A stretch of DNA of 49,281 nt from an uncultured Mucilaginibacter sp. (GTDB lineage Bacteria; Bacteroidota; Bacteroidia; Sphingobacteriales; Sphingobacteriaceae). Under the pieces are notes generated by a model that was not told the DNA's origin, ran no database searches, and saw only the letters and a program-made list of their open reading frames with translations. The stretch spans positions 1-49,281 of the forward strand of contig CAIYNX010000146.1 in NCBI GenBank assembly GCA_903927645.1. Reading direction: 5' to 3'. The position numbers and the translations under genes are program-made. Below are positions 24,515 through 33,603 of the stretch, piece after piece (the first letter of the stretch is position 1; each line of letters opens with the position of its first letter).

Positions 24515-25373
24515 TTTTACTTGCCCTAAATAATATTTCCTTTTCGTGTTTACTAAGGCTGTCGTAACCTGATTTTGATATTTTGTCTAATATAAAATCA
24601 ATATCTTCCTGCCTTGGGTGGCCAACTGATGATTTTGATAAATTGGTTGAAACTACCTTCAAATTAGGTTTCGGTTTAAACCAGCCGCCAATTATGTTGA
24701 TCCAGTCGTTTCCACTTTGCAATTGTTTTATATAAACAAAGCCCAATAAGGCCCCACCCAGATGGGCTAATTCCTCCCCATTAGCATATGGGTCAAGCCC
24801 TAAAAAATCAATAATAACATAAAAAAGGGCTATCCATTTAAGTTTAACAGGGCCTATTAGTATGAATGATAATGTATAATTAGGCAACAAAGTTGCTGTA
24901 CCAACAACAACAGCCATAACAGCAGCAGTTGCCCCTGTTATAGGGTTACCAAGTGCAGTATGTGCACTCACAAATAATGGAATGGTGTTTACCCCTAAAA
25001 TAAACATTAAGGCTCCAGCAAAACCACCTAGCATGTACAAACCAAAAATACGTTTGTTACCCAAATACTCTTCAAAAATTTGCCCAAACCAATAAAACCA
25101 AAGCATGTTAAACAGCATATGGAATATACCATGATGCATAAACATGTAAGTAAAAGGTGTCCAAAATCCACGTAATAAGTAGGGGAAGTAGCCAGAAAGG
25201 TTTAGAAATTTATCTGTATAAAGCAGAATATAGTTCGATTTAAAAAAAAGAGATTCAAAAGTTGCAGGTATGTTAATAAGCAAATAAACCAGAATATTTA
25301 TCCATATTAAGGTGGTTAATTTGCTTCCTGAACGTAGTATTTTATATTGAAAGTTTTGCCAAAGCGTAGCCAT
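24498..25373 (-). CDS. Rhomboid-family membrane protein with Thr at the catalytic Ser position
   Basis: A 291-aa rhomboid with about six TM helices and a cytoplasmic C-terminal tail. The L1/TM2 signature FTYMFMHHGIFHMLFNMLWFYWFG (read in parts) and the TM6 histidine in EELAHLGGALLGF (His204) are present. The nucleophile motif, normally GASG or GASA in TM4, reads GATAAVMA: residue 149 is threonine (codon ACT, minus strand 24927-24929). It may therefore be a pseudoprotease, or Thr may serve as nucleophile. The ORF track starts at a TTG 12 codons upstream; the ATG at 25373 (MATLWQNFQYKIL) is the usual start. The tandem first rhomboid and mutL often found upstream in the phylum are absent. Confidence 0.9.
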   Translation of the reverse strand: MATLWQNFQYKILRSGSKLTTLIWINILVYLLINIPATFESLFFKSNYILLYTDKFLNLSGYFPYLLRGFWTPFTYMFMHHGIFHMLFNMLWFYWFGQIFEEYLGNKRIFGLYMLGGFAGALMFILGVNTIPLFVSAHTALGNPITGATAAVMAVVVGTATLLPNYTLSFILIGPVKLKWIALFYVIIDFLGLDPYANGEELAHLGGALLGFVYIKQLQSGNDWINIIGGWFKPKPNLKVVSTNLSKSSVGHPRQEDIDFILDKISKSGYDSLSKHEKEILFRASKNEGEK

Positions 25374-25674
25374 AAATCTGGTATTATACTGATGAGAACA
25401 ATTACTCAATTAATAAAGTGTTGTAACAACCTAATTTTACATTTTCAAAACAATATCTATAATTTAAATTAGCAAGCTAATAGGATAATTGTTCCTTGTT
25501 TTTTAAAGATCATCTTTATCTCAATCCTATCAAATTTACTAAAATTTTAATAATAATTGTTTAAAGCTTTAAAAATTGTAAACCCTATTTTTTGTTTCGA
25601 AAAAATAATTTCTAGCTAAAAAGTAATATAAAAAACATATTTTGGAGTTATGTTAAGCCTGATGAAAACTTTAG

Positions 25675-25682
25675 TAATTTTG
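25675..25682 (+). promoter_or_regulatory. msrA promoter, -7 element
   Basis: TAATTTTG matches TAnnTTTG exactly, 18 bp before the msrA ATG; the predicted leader is only about a dozen bases. Confidence 0.6.
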
Positions 25683-25700
25683 TAGAAAATAAGTATAAAT

Positions 25701-26243
25701 ATGAGCGATCAAATAACATTTGGTAACGGTTGTTTTTGGTGTACTGAAGCAGTGTTTCAATCGTTAAATGGGGTTTCGAAGGTTACTCCGGGTTATATGG
25801 GCGGCCATGTAGCTTACCCAACTTATAAGGATGTTTGTACAGGCAACACCGGTCATGCCGAAGTAATACAATTGGAGTATGACCCAACTATAATTAGCAT
25901 TGATGAGTTATTGTTGATTTTTTTTAGAACGCATAACCCTACTACCCTTAACCGCCAGGGGGCCGATGTTGGAACCCAATACCGTTCAGCCATTTTTTAC
26001 CAAACAGAGGAGCAAAAAATAGCTGCTGAGACAATGATTAAAAGATTAACCGATGAAAAGATATTTGACAATAAAATTGTAACAGAGGTTACCCCGGCCA
26101 CCGAATTTTACAGAGCGGAGGATTATCATCAAAATTATTTCAATAATAACCCTGGTAACCCTTATTGCGCTGCCGTTATACAACCCAAACTATATAAATT
26201 TGCCAAGGAGTTTACCGAAAAAATAAAACCAGAGCTACTTTAA
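25701..26243 (+). CDS. msrA: Peptide-methionine (S)-S-oxide reductase
   Basis: Repairs oxidised methionine (S-sulfoxide) in proteins, using thioredoxin. The 180 aa contain the catalytic cysteine in FGNGCFWCTEAVF, the conserved GYMGGHVAYPTYKDVCTG, HAEVIQLEYDP, GTQYRSAIFY and FYRAEDYHQNYF motifs. There is no signal peptide, so it is cytoplasmic, and there is no fused MsrB domain. ATG start with a promoter right upstream. A terminator hairpin overlaps its last codons. Monocistronic between a divergent rhomboid gene and a convergent unknown gene. Confidence 0.97.
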   Translation: MSDQITFGNGCFWCTEAVFQSLNGVSKVTPGYMGGHVAYPTYKDVCTGNTGHAEVIQLEYDPTIISIDELLLIFFRTHNPTTLNRQGADVGTQYRSAIFYQTEEQKIAAETMIKRLTDEKIFDNKIVTEVTPATEFYRAEDYHQNYFNNNPGNPYCAAVIQPKLYKFAKEFTEKIKPELL

Positions 26244-26262
26244 GTAAAGTGACTCTGGTTTT
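26225..26262 (+). terminator. msrA terminator overlapping the stop codon
   Basis: AAAACCAGAG (inside the last msrA codons) pairs with CTCTGGTTTT, with an inner ACTTT/AAAGT stem. The U-run is short (TTTT), so efficiency may be moderate. Confidence 0.65.
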
Positions 26263-26467
26263 AAGTGAACAATATTAAATAGGCTTCCAAAGTAAAAGTT
26301 CTAATTCAAGCCATTTAGGGGAGACCGTTTTAAAAATAGCCTATCTTATTTGTTTTTTTTCTTTTTGGATTTTAGTAATATTTAAACTGAATTTAAGCGG
26401 TTTAAAAAAAGCAACCATTACCATCTTTTAATTGTGAATATTAAAAGAACTTCAGTCTTAAAATATG

Positions 26468-27187
26468 CTATTGCTTTTTAAACTTCTTATATTCATCTAT
26501 TATGGTTCCTAAATCGCCAAATCGATATTTTTTTGTATTTATTTTTTCCAATAAATCCTGGTCGTCCGAAAAAGCGGCAAATAATAGTCCCATAAAATTG
26601 CCACGGTGCAATTCAAACACTTTGCCACTTATTTCGCACATATAATAGGTTTTAATATACGAATAAGAAAGACCTACTGAAACAAATCCTGTCCCAACCC
26701 CACCTGTTTGTGAAGCAGTAAATTGATCATCACGTGAATAAATTTTACCTTGAGCTCCTTCAACAAGAAATTTGCCTAATTGAATTTCAATGGGATAATC
26801 TGGATTATCAACAGTTACATTTAATACCACGAAGCTGTCGGCTACCATTTTTGGTTGTTCTATGGGAGTGGTCTCTTTTACAGCATTTGGATTTATTTGG
26901 TTAGCTGTATCTTTTTCTGATTTTTTATTTTTAACAGATCGATATATTACCAATGATTTAAAGGTCTTGATGTCAACATTTTGGTGATCTCTACTTAGGC
27001 TATCTATCTTAAATCTTATTTTTTTTTCGCCATAGTTATAATTTATAAAGCCGGCATGCTTTATACCGTCTGCATAATAACATTGGCCACGACTATATAC
27101 ATTATCGTCGGTTTGCGCAAAAATTTGATTCACTGAAAAAATAATAAAAAGAAACAGGGTTAATTTTTTTAAGGATAAGGTTTTCAT
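26468..27187 (-). CDS. Secreted protein of unknown function
   Basis: A 239-aa protein I cannot assign. It starts with a Sec signal peptide (MKTLSLKKLTLFLFIIFSVNQIFAQ). The mature part has YADGIKHAGFINYNYGEKKIRFK, a Lys/Asn/Pro-rich linker at about residues 90-115, then VLNVTVDNPDYPIEIQLGKFLVEGAQGKIYSRD (in parts) and a C-terminal half ending in basic residues. The layout (small N-terminal beta unit asking for conversion of a parameter, linker, second unit) resembles many Bacteroidota periplasmic proteins without known roles. No lipobox and no T9SS tail. It lies between msrA (convergent) and the end of the pentose phosphate block, 140 bp downstream of it in coordinate terms, with a terminator between. 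Confidence 0.75.
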   Translation of the reverse strand: MKTLSLKKLTLFLFIIFSVNQIFAQTDDNVYSRGQCYYADGIKHAGFINYNYGEKKIRFKIDSLSRDHQNVDIKTFKSLVIYRSVKNKKSEKDTANQINPNAVKETTPIEQPKMVADSFVVLNVTVDNPDYPIEIQLGKFLVEGAQGKIYSRDDQFTASQTGGVGTGFVSVGLSYSYIKTYYMCEISGKVFELHRGNFMGLLFAAFSDDQDLLEKINTKKYRFGDLGTIIDEYKKFKKQ

Positions 27188-27261
27188 TGTTCAAGTTTTT
27201 GTTGTTTGGGATTATTTACATTTAAAGGTAAGGATTTTTTCAAAAAAAGAAATTCACAAAT

Positions 27262-27299
27262 AAAAAACAAGCTAAACATAATGAATGTTTGGCTTGTTT
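27262..27299 (-). terminator. Terminator of the pentose phosphate block
   Basis: On the minus strand AAACAAGC-C-AAACAT pairs with ATGTTT-A-GCTTGTTT (one mismatch) followed by a T-run, about 27 bp after the pgl stop. It marks the end of the leftward operon. Confidence 0.8.
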
Positions 27300-27325
27300 A
27301 AATGCCTTTAAATAGAAGATAAATT

Positions 27326-28048
27326 TTATTTCTTAATCATCGCCGCAGCCGGATCATCCAAAAACCATTCAATTTCCCCAACAATTGGTTCAATCAATTG
27401 AGCCGGATATTCCTCTATATCCTCATCATCTTCTAAAATATGGTGTACCGCTATGGCCTTGCCCGCACCATAAACCAAAAAGGCAATGTGGCTAGCCTCG
27501 TTAATTAATGGGGCATTGAGTGTTATCCTAAAAACTTGCTGATCTTGTAAAAAAACTTCTTTTACACCGGGGACACGATCATGCAATACCGGAGTATGAG
27601 GGAATAGGGAAGCAGTGTGCGAATTATCGCCCAAGCCTAATAATACCAAATCAAAACTTAATTCGTTTTCATCAAAAAATTCAACTATTTCTTCTTCATA
27701 CTTAGCTGCCGCTTCATTTGGAGGGAGCTCGGTATCCACAGGATAGATATGGTTAAAAGGAATATTTAATGGTGCAAAAAGTGCATTTTGCACCATTAAA
27801 AAATTACTATCAGGGTTATCATGCGGAACGTTTCTTTCGTCGCCAAAAAAGAAAAATACCTTATCCCAGTCTATTTTATCCTTATATCCTGCCGCCAGCA
27901 ATTCATACAGTTTTTTTGGTGAGCTACCGCCTGATAGGGCAACGGTAAATTTGCCATTATTTTTGATGTAGCTATTAGCCAAGGTTGCAAAATATTCTGC
28001 CAGGGCAGCCAATACTTCATCGGGGGTGTTATATATATTAAGTTTCAT
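27326..28048 (-). CDS. pgl: 6-phosphogluconolactonase
   Basis: Hydrolyses 6-phosphoglucono-1,5-lactone, the second step of the oxidative pentose phosphate pathway. The 240 aa are of the glucosamine-6-phosphate isomerase-like Pgl family (DevB type): KFTVALSGGSSPKKLYELLA, FFFGDERNVPHDNPDSNF and LVLLGLGDNSHTASLFPHTP are its signature segments. The C-terminus ends normally. It is the last gene of the leftward block, 53 bp after zwf, and is followed by a terminator. Its position directly behind zwf is typical. Confidence 0.96.
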   Translation of the reverse strand: MKLNIYNTPDEVLAALAEYFATLANSYIKNNGKFTVALSGGSSPKKLYELLAAGYKDKIDWDKVFFFFGDERNVPHDNPDSNFLMVQNALFAPLNIPFNHIYPVDTELPPNEAAAKYEEEIVEFFDENELSFDLVLLGLGDNSHTASLFPHTPVLHDRVPGVKEVFLQDQQVFRITLNAPLINEASHIAFLVYGAGKAIAVHHILEDDEDIEEYPAQLIEPIVGEIEWFLDDPAAAMIKK

Positions 28049-28101
28049 GCTTAATGCTATCAGTGGTGGTAATAAACACCCAATAATGTATTCTTACTTT
28101 T

Positions 28102-29619
28102 TTATTTCTTTTTATTGTTTGATGGTAAGGAGAACCAATGGTAACCATCACGTGCTATTAGTGCTTCTGCAACTTCAGGTCCCCATGAATCGGCCGAATA
28201 ATTCGGGAAGTTCAAGCTTTTTTTGCTTTCCCAGGTTTCTAAAATCGGCATTAATAATTCCCAAGCTTCCTCAACCTGATCGCCACGCATAAATAAGGTT
28301 TGGTCGCCAAGCATGGTATCAAGTAATAAGGTTTCATAGGCCTCAGGTGCCTGACTATCGTATGTTCCTTTATAATCAAAAACCATATCAACGGTGTTTA
28401 AAACCATGTCTAACCCCGGTCGTTTTGCTTGCACTTGTAAACGAATACTCATTTCTGGTTGGATACTGATTACCAACCTATTTTGTTGCCAACTCTCAGT
28501 AGCCGAAGCAGGGAAAACAAAATGTGGTACATCTTTAAATTGGATAGAAATTACAGAGGCACTTTGGTGCATTCGTTTACCGGTGCGCATATAAAATGGT
28601 ACACCGTGCCACCGCCAATTGTCAACAAAGAATTTTATGGCAGCAAAAGTTTCTGTATTTGAATCAGGATTTACTTTAGGTTCTTCACGGTAACCAGGTA
28701 CTTCTTTACCTTGCATCCATCCTTTGCCATATTGCCCCCTTACTGCCGACATTCTTACATCCTCAGGAGTAAACCTGCGCATGGCTCTTAAAACATCCAC
28801 TTTGCGGTTTCGCACCTCATCGGCATTAAAACTTATAGGGGTTTCCATGGCCACAAAACATAATAGTTGCAGCAGGTGGTTTTGTATCATATCACGTAAA
28901 GCACCTGCACCGTCATAATAATCGCCACGTTCTTCAACGCCCAATTGTTCAGTTACTGATATTTGCACGTGTTCTATATAATTGCGGTTCCATATTGGCT
29001 CCAAAATAGAGTTAGCGAAGCGGAAGGCCATGATATTTTGAACAGTTTCTTTACCTAAATAATGGTCAATGCGGTAAATCTGGCATTCATCAAAAATGCC
29101 TGATAACAACTTGTTCAAATCTTTAGCTGTTTCTAAATCATGCCCAAATGGTTTTTCAATTACGATTCTGGTAGTTTTAGGATCATCAGCCAGTTTAGCT
29201 TTTGAAATATTTGAAGCTATGATAGGGAAGAAGTTTGGCGAAACAGCCAAATAATAAATTACATTGGCCTTTGTTTTCCAATCAGCATTGTGTTTGTCAA
29301 TTCGTTTACCAAACTCTTTGTAGGTATCAGCATTTTTTATATCAGATACTTGATAATAAATATTATCAGAAAACTCTGCCCATTTTTCTGCCTCAGCTTT
29401 TCCACTGCGCGAAAACTGGTTAATATCATTTAAAAGATTCTCCCTAAATTGTTCATCACTCAATGGGGTACGCCCGGTGCCAATGATGGAGAATTGTTTA
29501 GGCATCCAGCCATCTAAAAATAAATTATAAAGTGCCGGTGCAAGTTTCCTCGAGGCTAAGTCGCCCGTGCCTCCAAAAATTACAAATATGGTTGGTGAGG
29601 TTTTTATGTTTGAGCTCAT
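28102..29619 (-). CDS. zwf: Glucose-6-phosphate 1-dehydrogenase
   Basis: Oxidises glucose 6-phosphate to the lactone with NADP+, committing carbon to the oxidative branch and supplying NADPH. The 505 aa match the family. Evidence: the dinucleotide-binding FVIFGGTGDLASRKLAPALYN at the N-terminus, IEKPFGHDLETA, the active-site RIDHYLGKETVQN with its conserved histidine, and the C-terminal substrate-binding segments including FYMRTGKRM. It lies 31 bp downstream of gnd and 53 bp upstream of pgl on the same strand, so zwf, gnd and pgl are almost certainly cotranscribed. Confidence 0.98.
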   Translation of the reverse strand: MSSNIKTSPTIFVIFGGTGDLASRKLAPALYNLFLDGWMPKQFSIIGTGRTPLSDEQFRENLLNDINQFSRSGKAEAEKWAEFSDNIYYQVSDIKNADTYKEFGKRIDKHNADWKTKANVIYYLAVSPNFFPIIASNISKAKLADDPKTTRIVIEKPFGHDLETAKDLNKLLSGIFDECQIYRIDHYLGKETVQNIMAFRFANSILEPIWNRNYIEHVQISVTEQLGVEERGDYYDGAGALRDMIQNHLLQLLCFVAMETPISFNADEVRNRKVDVLRAMRRFTPEDVRMSAVRGQYGKGWMQGKEVPGYREEPKVNPDSNTETFAAIKFFVDNWRWHGVPFYMRTGKRMHQSASVISIQFKDVPHFVFPASATESWQQNRLVISIQPEMSIRLQVQAKRPGLDMVLNTVDMVFDYKGTYDSQAPEAYETLLLDTMLGDQTLFMRGDQVEEAWELLMPILETWESKKSLNFPNYSADSWGPEVAEALIARDGYHWFSLPSNNKKK

Positions 29620-29650
29620 TGTTGTTTCAAATATTATTTAAATGGAATGA

Positions 29651-31078
29651 TTAATGTTTTTTTTCAACCCATTGGGTATGGAATACGCCTTCTTTGCCAA
29701 TCAACTCATAAGTATGCGCACCAAAATAGTCGCGCTGCGCTTGTGTAAGATTTGATGGCATGCGGGCACTGGTAAAGGCATCAAAATAACTTAAAGAAGC
29801 TGCGTATGCCGGAGTGGCAATACCTGCCGCAATGGTGGCTGATAAAACTGTTCTGGCACCTTTTACAGCTTCCGCAACTAAATGATGTATGCCATTGTCT
29901 AACAATAAATGATTTAATTCCTTATTATTGTCATAGGCATTAAATATATCATTCAAAAACTCTGAACGTATAATGCAACCACCGCGCCAAATTTTGGCAA
30001 TTTCACCTAATTTTAAATCATATTTATAATCTTCAGATGCACGCGCCAACAAGTGCATTCCCTGGGCATAGCTAATAATCATGTTGAAATAAAAGGCTTG
30101 CTCTAAACTGGCAATAAAGGCTGTTTTATCAACATTTAAAGGGGCAATTTCGGTATTATACAGAGCAGCCGCCTGTACCCTTAATTGCTTGTATTTTGAT
30201 AAATCGCGCATGGATACTGCTGTATCAATTGCAGGGATAGGTGCCTGCAAATCCATCGCTACTTGTGATGTCCATTTGCCTGTTCCTTTTGCCCTTGCCT
30301 CATCTTTAATATCATCCAGCAATAGATGGTCAGTTCCCGGAGCCTTATAAGCAAAAATATCTTTGGTAATTTCAAGTAAAAAAGATTTTAGTCGGCCTTC
30401 GTTCCAATCAGAAAATATTTGGCCTATTTCGGCATTATCCAATTGTAAGCCTTTTTTCAAAATTTCGTAAGTCTCGGCCAATAATTGCATAATGGCATAT
30501 TCAATACCATTATGTACCATTTTTACAAAATGGCCAGATGCTCCCGGACCAATATAAGTTACGCATGGTGCCCCATCAACCTTGGCGGCAATTGATTCAA
30601 GGATGGGCTTCATTACATTATAAGCCTCCTTGTCGCCACCCGGCATCATACTTGGACCAAACCTTGCACCTTCTTCACCACCCGAAATTCCCATGCCAAA
30701 AAAATGGAATCCTTTTGCTTCCAATTCCTCTACACGACGGTTTGTATCGGTAAAGTGCGAATTACCGCCATCAATCAAAATATCGCCTTTATCAAGGTAG
30801 GGCAATAAGCTGGCTATTACATCGTCCACAATTTTACCCGCCGGCACCAACATCATGATGGCTTTCGGACTGGTTAAGCTGGCGGTAAATGCCTGTATAT
30901 CGCTAAATCCCTTTAGGTTATTATTGGTACTTTCTTTTTCAAGCAATGCGCCTTTTGAGGCATCGGTATCAAAACCTGCACCGGCAACGCCGTGGTCGCC
31001 CATGTTTAACAACAGATTACGGCCCATGGTTCCAAGGCCTATCATCCCGAAATTGTATTTATCTGGTGTGTTGCTCAT
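29651..31078 (-). CDS. gnd: 6-phosphogluconate dehydrogenase, decarboxylating
   Basis: Converts 6-phosphogluconate to ribulose 5-phosphate and CO2 with NADP+. The 475 aa are the long GND form: NADP-binding FGMIGLGTMGRNLLLNMGDHG, GGNSHFTDTNRR, GMGISGGEEGARFGPSMMPGG, the catalytic lysine in HFVKMVHNGIEYAIMQ, and the C-terminal IIRSEFLNDI region and tail ending in a histidine. The ATG overlaps the stop of the upstream HAD gene by four bases (ATGA), a sign of translational coupling. Very secure. Confidence 0.98.
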   Translation of the reverse strand: MSNTPDKYNFGMIGLGTMGRNLLLNMGDHGVAGAGFDTDASKGALLEKESTNNNLKGFSDIQAFTASLTSPKAIMMLVPAGKIVDDVIASLLPYLDKGDILIDGGNSHFTDTNRRVEELEAKGFHFFGMGISGGEEGARFGPSMMPGGDKEAYNVMKPILESIAAKVDGAPCVTYIGPGASGHFVKMVHNGIEYAIMQLLAETYEILKKGLQLDNAEIGQIFSDWNEGRLKSFLLEITKDIFAYKAPGTDHLLLDDIKDEARAKGTGKWTSQVAMDLQAPIPAIDTAVSMRDLSKYKQLRVQAAALYNTEIAPLNVDKTAFIASLEQAFYFNMIISYAQGMHLLARASEDYKYDLKLGEIAKIWRGGCIIRSEFLNDIFNAYDNNKELNHLLLDNGIHHLVAEAVKGARTVLSATIAAGIATPAYAASLSYFDAFTSARMPSNLTQAQRDYFGAHTYELIGKEGVFHTQWVEKKH

Positions 31079-31707
31079 TTTAAATTTGATTGATTTTCTT
31101 TTTTTAAGTTTTCCAGTATGTTTTTGGTAGTTTCAAAATCAGTATGGTGAAAGGCCTTGATGCCTATTTTTTGCGCAGCATTGGCAAACATGGGTCTGTC
31201 GTCAAAATAAACACACTGACTAGGTTTTGCCAAAGCTACACCCAAGGCAAGGTTAAATATAGCAGGATCGGGTTTACGCAATTTTACCTCGCAAGAGGAT
31301 ATGAAAGCATCAAAACAATCATGCAATTTGAATTTTTTTACCCGATAATCATTCAGTTCCTTTCCTTCGTTATTGATGGCAATGATCCTGAAACCACAGT
31401 CTTTTTTCCAAGCCTTTAGCCATTGCAGCATATCGGGCAATTCCTGACTTTGCCTAAAGATAAATTCTTTAAAGTCTTCGCGGGCAAAATCGCGGGGGCG
31501 GTTAAATACTACGGTATCAAGGTATTCGTCCAAGTTTATACTGCCCATTTCATACACATTAAAAATAAATGTATGAAGCTCCGTCACTTCGGCATAATCC
31601 AAGCCAAACAATTCGCAAGCTTCCATGCGCGAGCGGTGACCCCAGCCGTTGGTAAGTAAAACCCCACCAATATCAAAAAACAATATTTTTACCGATGTAG
31701 CTTCCAA
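31075..31707 (-). CDS. HAD-superfamily phosphatase embedded in the pentose phosphate operon
   Basis: A 210-aa HAD-IA-type hydrolase. Motif I is FFDIGGVLL with nucleophile Asp12 and Gly14 where most HADs have the second Asp, the DxG variant known from YihX-type sugar-phosphate phosphatases. Motif II is degenerate (AINNEGKE), motif III lysine lies in EVKLRKPDPAIF and motif IV is VYFDDRPMFA. It sits 4 bp after tal and overlaps gnd by 4 bp, so it is tightly cotranslated. The start is a TTG (31707), since the only downstream ATG is past motif I. A house-cleaning role for a stray sugar phosphate made by the pathway, or release of a pathway sugar phosphate, is an inference from location. Confidence 0.9.
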   Translation of the reverse strand: MEATSVKILFFDIGGVLLTNGWGHRSRMEACELFGLDYAEVTELHTFIFNVYEMGSINLDEYLDTVVFNRPRDFAREDFKEFIFRQSQELPDMLQWLKAWKKDCGFRIIAINNEGKELNDYRVKKFKLHDCFDAFISSCEVKLRKPDPAIFNLALGVALAKPSQCVYFDDRPMFANAAQKIGIKAFHHTDFETTKNILENLKKENQSNLK

Positions 31708-31711
31708 GGCT

Positions 31712-32806
31712 TTAAACTTTAGCTTTTTGGGTTTCTATAGCATTCAATAATTTTTCGAATGGCTTGTTGAATTTTTCAATACCTTCATCTTCCAATTGTT
31801 GGGTAAGGGCATCTAAATCAATACCAGCAGCTTTTACTTTTGCCAAAATTTCGGTAGCGGTTTCTAAGCCTGTTTCGAGGGTATTTGCTGCGACACCATG
31901 ATCGCGGAAAGCAACGATGGTTTCTAAAGGCACGGTATCAACAGTATCAGGACCAATAAGCGCCTCAACATATTTGGTATCTTTAAATGCAGAGTTTTTG
32001 CTGCTAGTACTTGCCCAAAGCAAACGTTGCGGTTGAGCGCCTTGTGCGGCTAGTTTTTCCCAACGAGCACCACTAAACTTGTGTTTATAAATTTCGTAAG
32101 CTTTTTTGGCAGATGCAATGGCTACTTCGCCTTTTAGGTCGCCTAGTCCTTTTTCATCCAAAATAGGGTCAATCAATACATCAATACGGCTCAAAAAGAA
32201 GCTTGCTACCGATGAGATATGTGCAATAGCATGTCCTGCTGCTAAATGTTCTTCTAAGCCTGCAATATAAGCATCGGCAACCTCGGCATAACGATCCAGA
32301 CCAAATAAAAGTGTCACGTTGATATTGATGCCTTTAGCAATTGATTTACGAATAGCTGATAAACCAGGTTTGGTCCCCGGAATTTTTATCATAACATTTT
32401 TACGATCCACCGCTTTCCATAATTCTTCGGCTTGTTTGGTAGTACCTTCATCATCCAAAGCTAAAAAAGGCGAAACCTCCAAACTTACATATCCATCAAC
32501 TGCTTTTGATTCCTCGTATAATGGTTTAAATATATCGGTGGCATGTTTTATATCGCTAATAGCCAAGGCAAAGAAAATTTCTTCGTTGCTTAAATTTCCG
32601 GTTGCATTGGCACGGATATCTGCATCATAATCAGAACTGCTGGTAATTGCTTTTTCAAATATGGCAGGGTTTGAGGTTACCCCCCTTACGCCATCCTCAT
32701 CAATCAGTTTCTGCAAATTGCCTGATTTTATGATTTCGCGGTCAATAAAATCTAGCCATATGCTCTGCCCGAAGCTGTGTATTTGTTTTACTTTATTTAT
32801 TTCCAT
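31712..32806 (-). CDS. tal: Transaldolase
   Basis: Transfers the dihydroxyacetone unit from sedoheptulose 7-phosphate to glyceraldehyde 3-phosphate through a lysine Schiff base. The 364 aa place it in the longer transaldolase class rather than the TalB type of about 316 aa. Motifs: FGQSIWLDFIDREII, DGVRGVTSNPAIFEKAI, LEVSPFLALDDEGT, and the Schiff-base lysine in VMIKIPGTKPGLSA, followed by INVTLLFGLDRY. Both ends are intact. It is 94 bp downstream of rpiA and 4 bp upstream of the HAD gene on the same strand. Confidence 0.96.
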   Translation of the reverse strand: MEINKVKQIHSFGQSIWLDFIDREIIKSGNLQKLIDEDGVRGVTSNPAIFEKAITSSSDYDADIRANATGNLSNEEIFFALAISDIKHATDIFKPLYEESKAVDGYVSLEVSPFLALDDEGTTKQAEELWKAVDRKNVMIKIPGTKPGLSAIRKSIAKGININVTLLFGLDRYAEVADAYIAGLEEHLAAGHAIAHISSVASFFLSRIDVLIDPILDEKGLGDLKGEVAIASAKKAYEIYKHKFSGARWEKLAAQGAQPQRLLWASTSSKNSAFKDTKYVEALIGPDTVDTVPLETIVAFRDHGVAANTLETGLETATEILAKVKAAGIDLDALTQQLEDEGIEKFNKPFEKLLNAIETQKAKV

Positions 32807-32900
32807 TTCAGTATTGTTTTAATTTTTATGTGTTATTGGTAATTATTGTTGCGCTTTATTTGTTTGTCGGTTCACTACTCCAAAACCTTACATCATCACC

Positions 32901-33599
32901 TTAGGCCATTAAAATTTCGACATTGTAATTGATAAACAAGCCACTCTCAATTACTCCGGTAATGGCTTTAATGTTTAATTCTAAATCAGAAGGTACCTCG
33001 TTAAACATGGCATCTAAAATAAGGTTTCCACTTTCTGATATTATTGGTCCATCTTTTCCTTTGGCTGGCCTTAATGTTATACTAGTTGCCCCTAGTTTTT
33101 GTAATTGCTTTTCAACATGCAACAGCGCAGTTGGAAAAACCTCTATTGGTATTGGAAAATGAGTACATAATTTATTAACCAATTTAGTTTCGTCAATAAT
33201 AATATAATTAATAGGGCTTGATGCAATTGATAATTTTTCCTTAAACATGGCACCTCCACGACCTTTTATCAAACTATTATTCGGATCAACCTCGTCAGCT
33301 CCATCGAACGACCAATCGGGTCGGCTCTCTAAAATGTTGGTTAATGGTACTTCCAAGCTATTACAAACCATTCCTAATTCGATAGAAGTAGCAATGGCTT
33401 TAATATTCAGCTTCTCAGCTTTCATTTTTTGGGCAATAGCAACCAATGCCAAATAGGAAGTTGATCCTGAACCTACCCCTATAACATCACCGTCTTTCAC
33501 CTTAGCGGCAATTTTATCAGCCACCTTTTGCTTTGCATCAAGGTTACTGATAGTGCCATTCCAGGCTAAATTTTTTATGATATCACTGTCCCAAATCAT
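32901..33599 (-). CDS. rpiA: Ribose-5-phosphate isomerase A
   Basis: Interconverts ribulose 5-phosphate and ribose 5-phosphate. The 232 aa are the RpiA type: the phosphate loop GDVIGVGSGSTSYLAL, the catalytic SFDGADEVDPNNSLIKGRGGAMFKEK, and IIIDETKLV. The conserved aspartates and lysine are present. Downstream 94 bp is tal; upstream 143 bp is tkt, a gap filled by a repeat-rich inverted element. The larger gap suggests a second promoter in front of rpiA, though I cannot place one by consensus. Confidence 0.96.
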   Translation of the reverse strand: MIWDSDIIKNLAWNGTISNLDAKQKVADKIAAKVKDGDVIGVGSGSTSYLALVAIAQKMKAEKLNIKAIATSIELGMVCNSLEVPLTNILESRPDWSFDGADEVDPNNSLIKGRGGAMFKEKLSIASSPINYIIIDETKLVNKLCTHFPIPIEVFPTALLHVEKQLQKLGATSITLRPAKGKDGPIISESGNLILDAMFNEVPSDLELNIKAITGVIESGLFINYNVEILMA

Positions 33600-33603
33600 C
33601 TCA

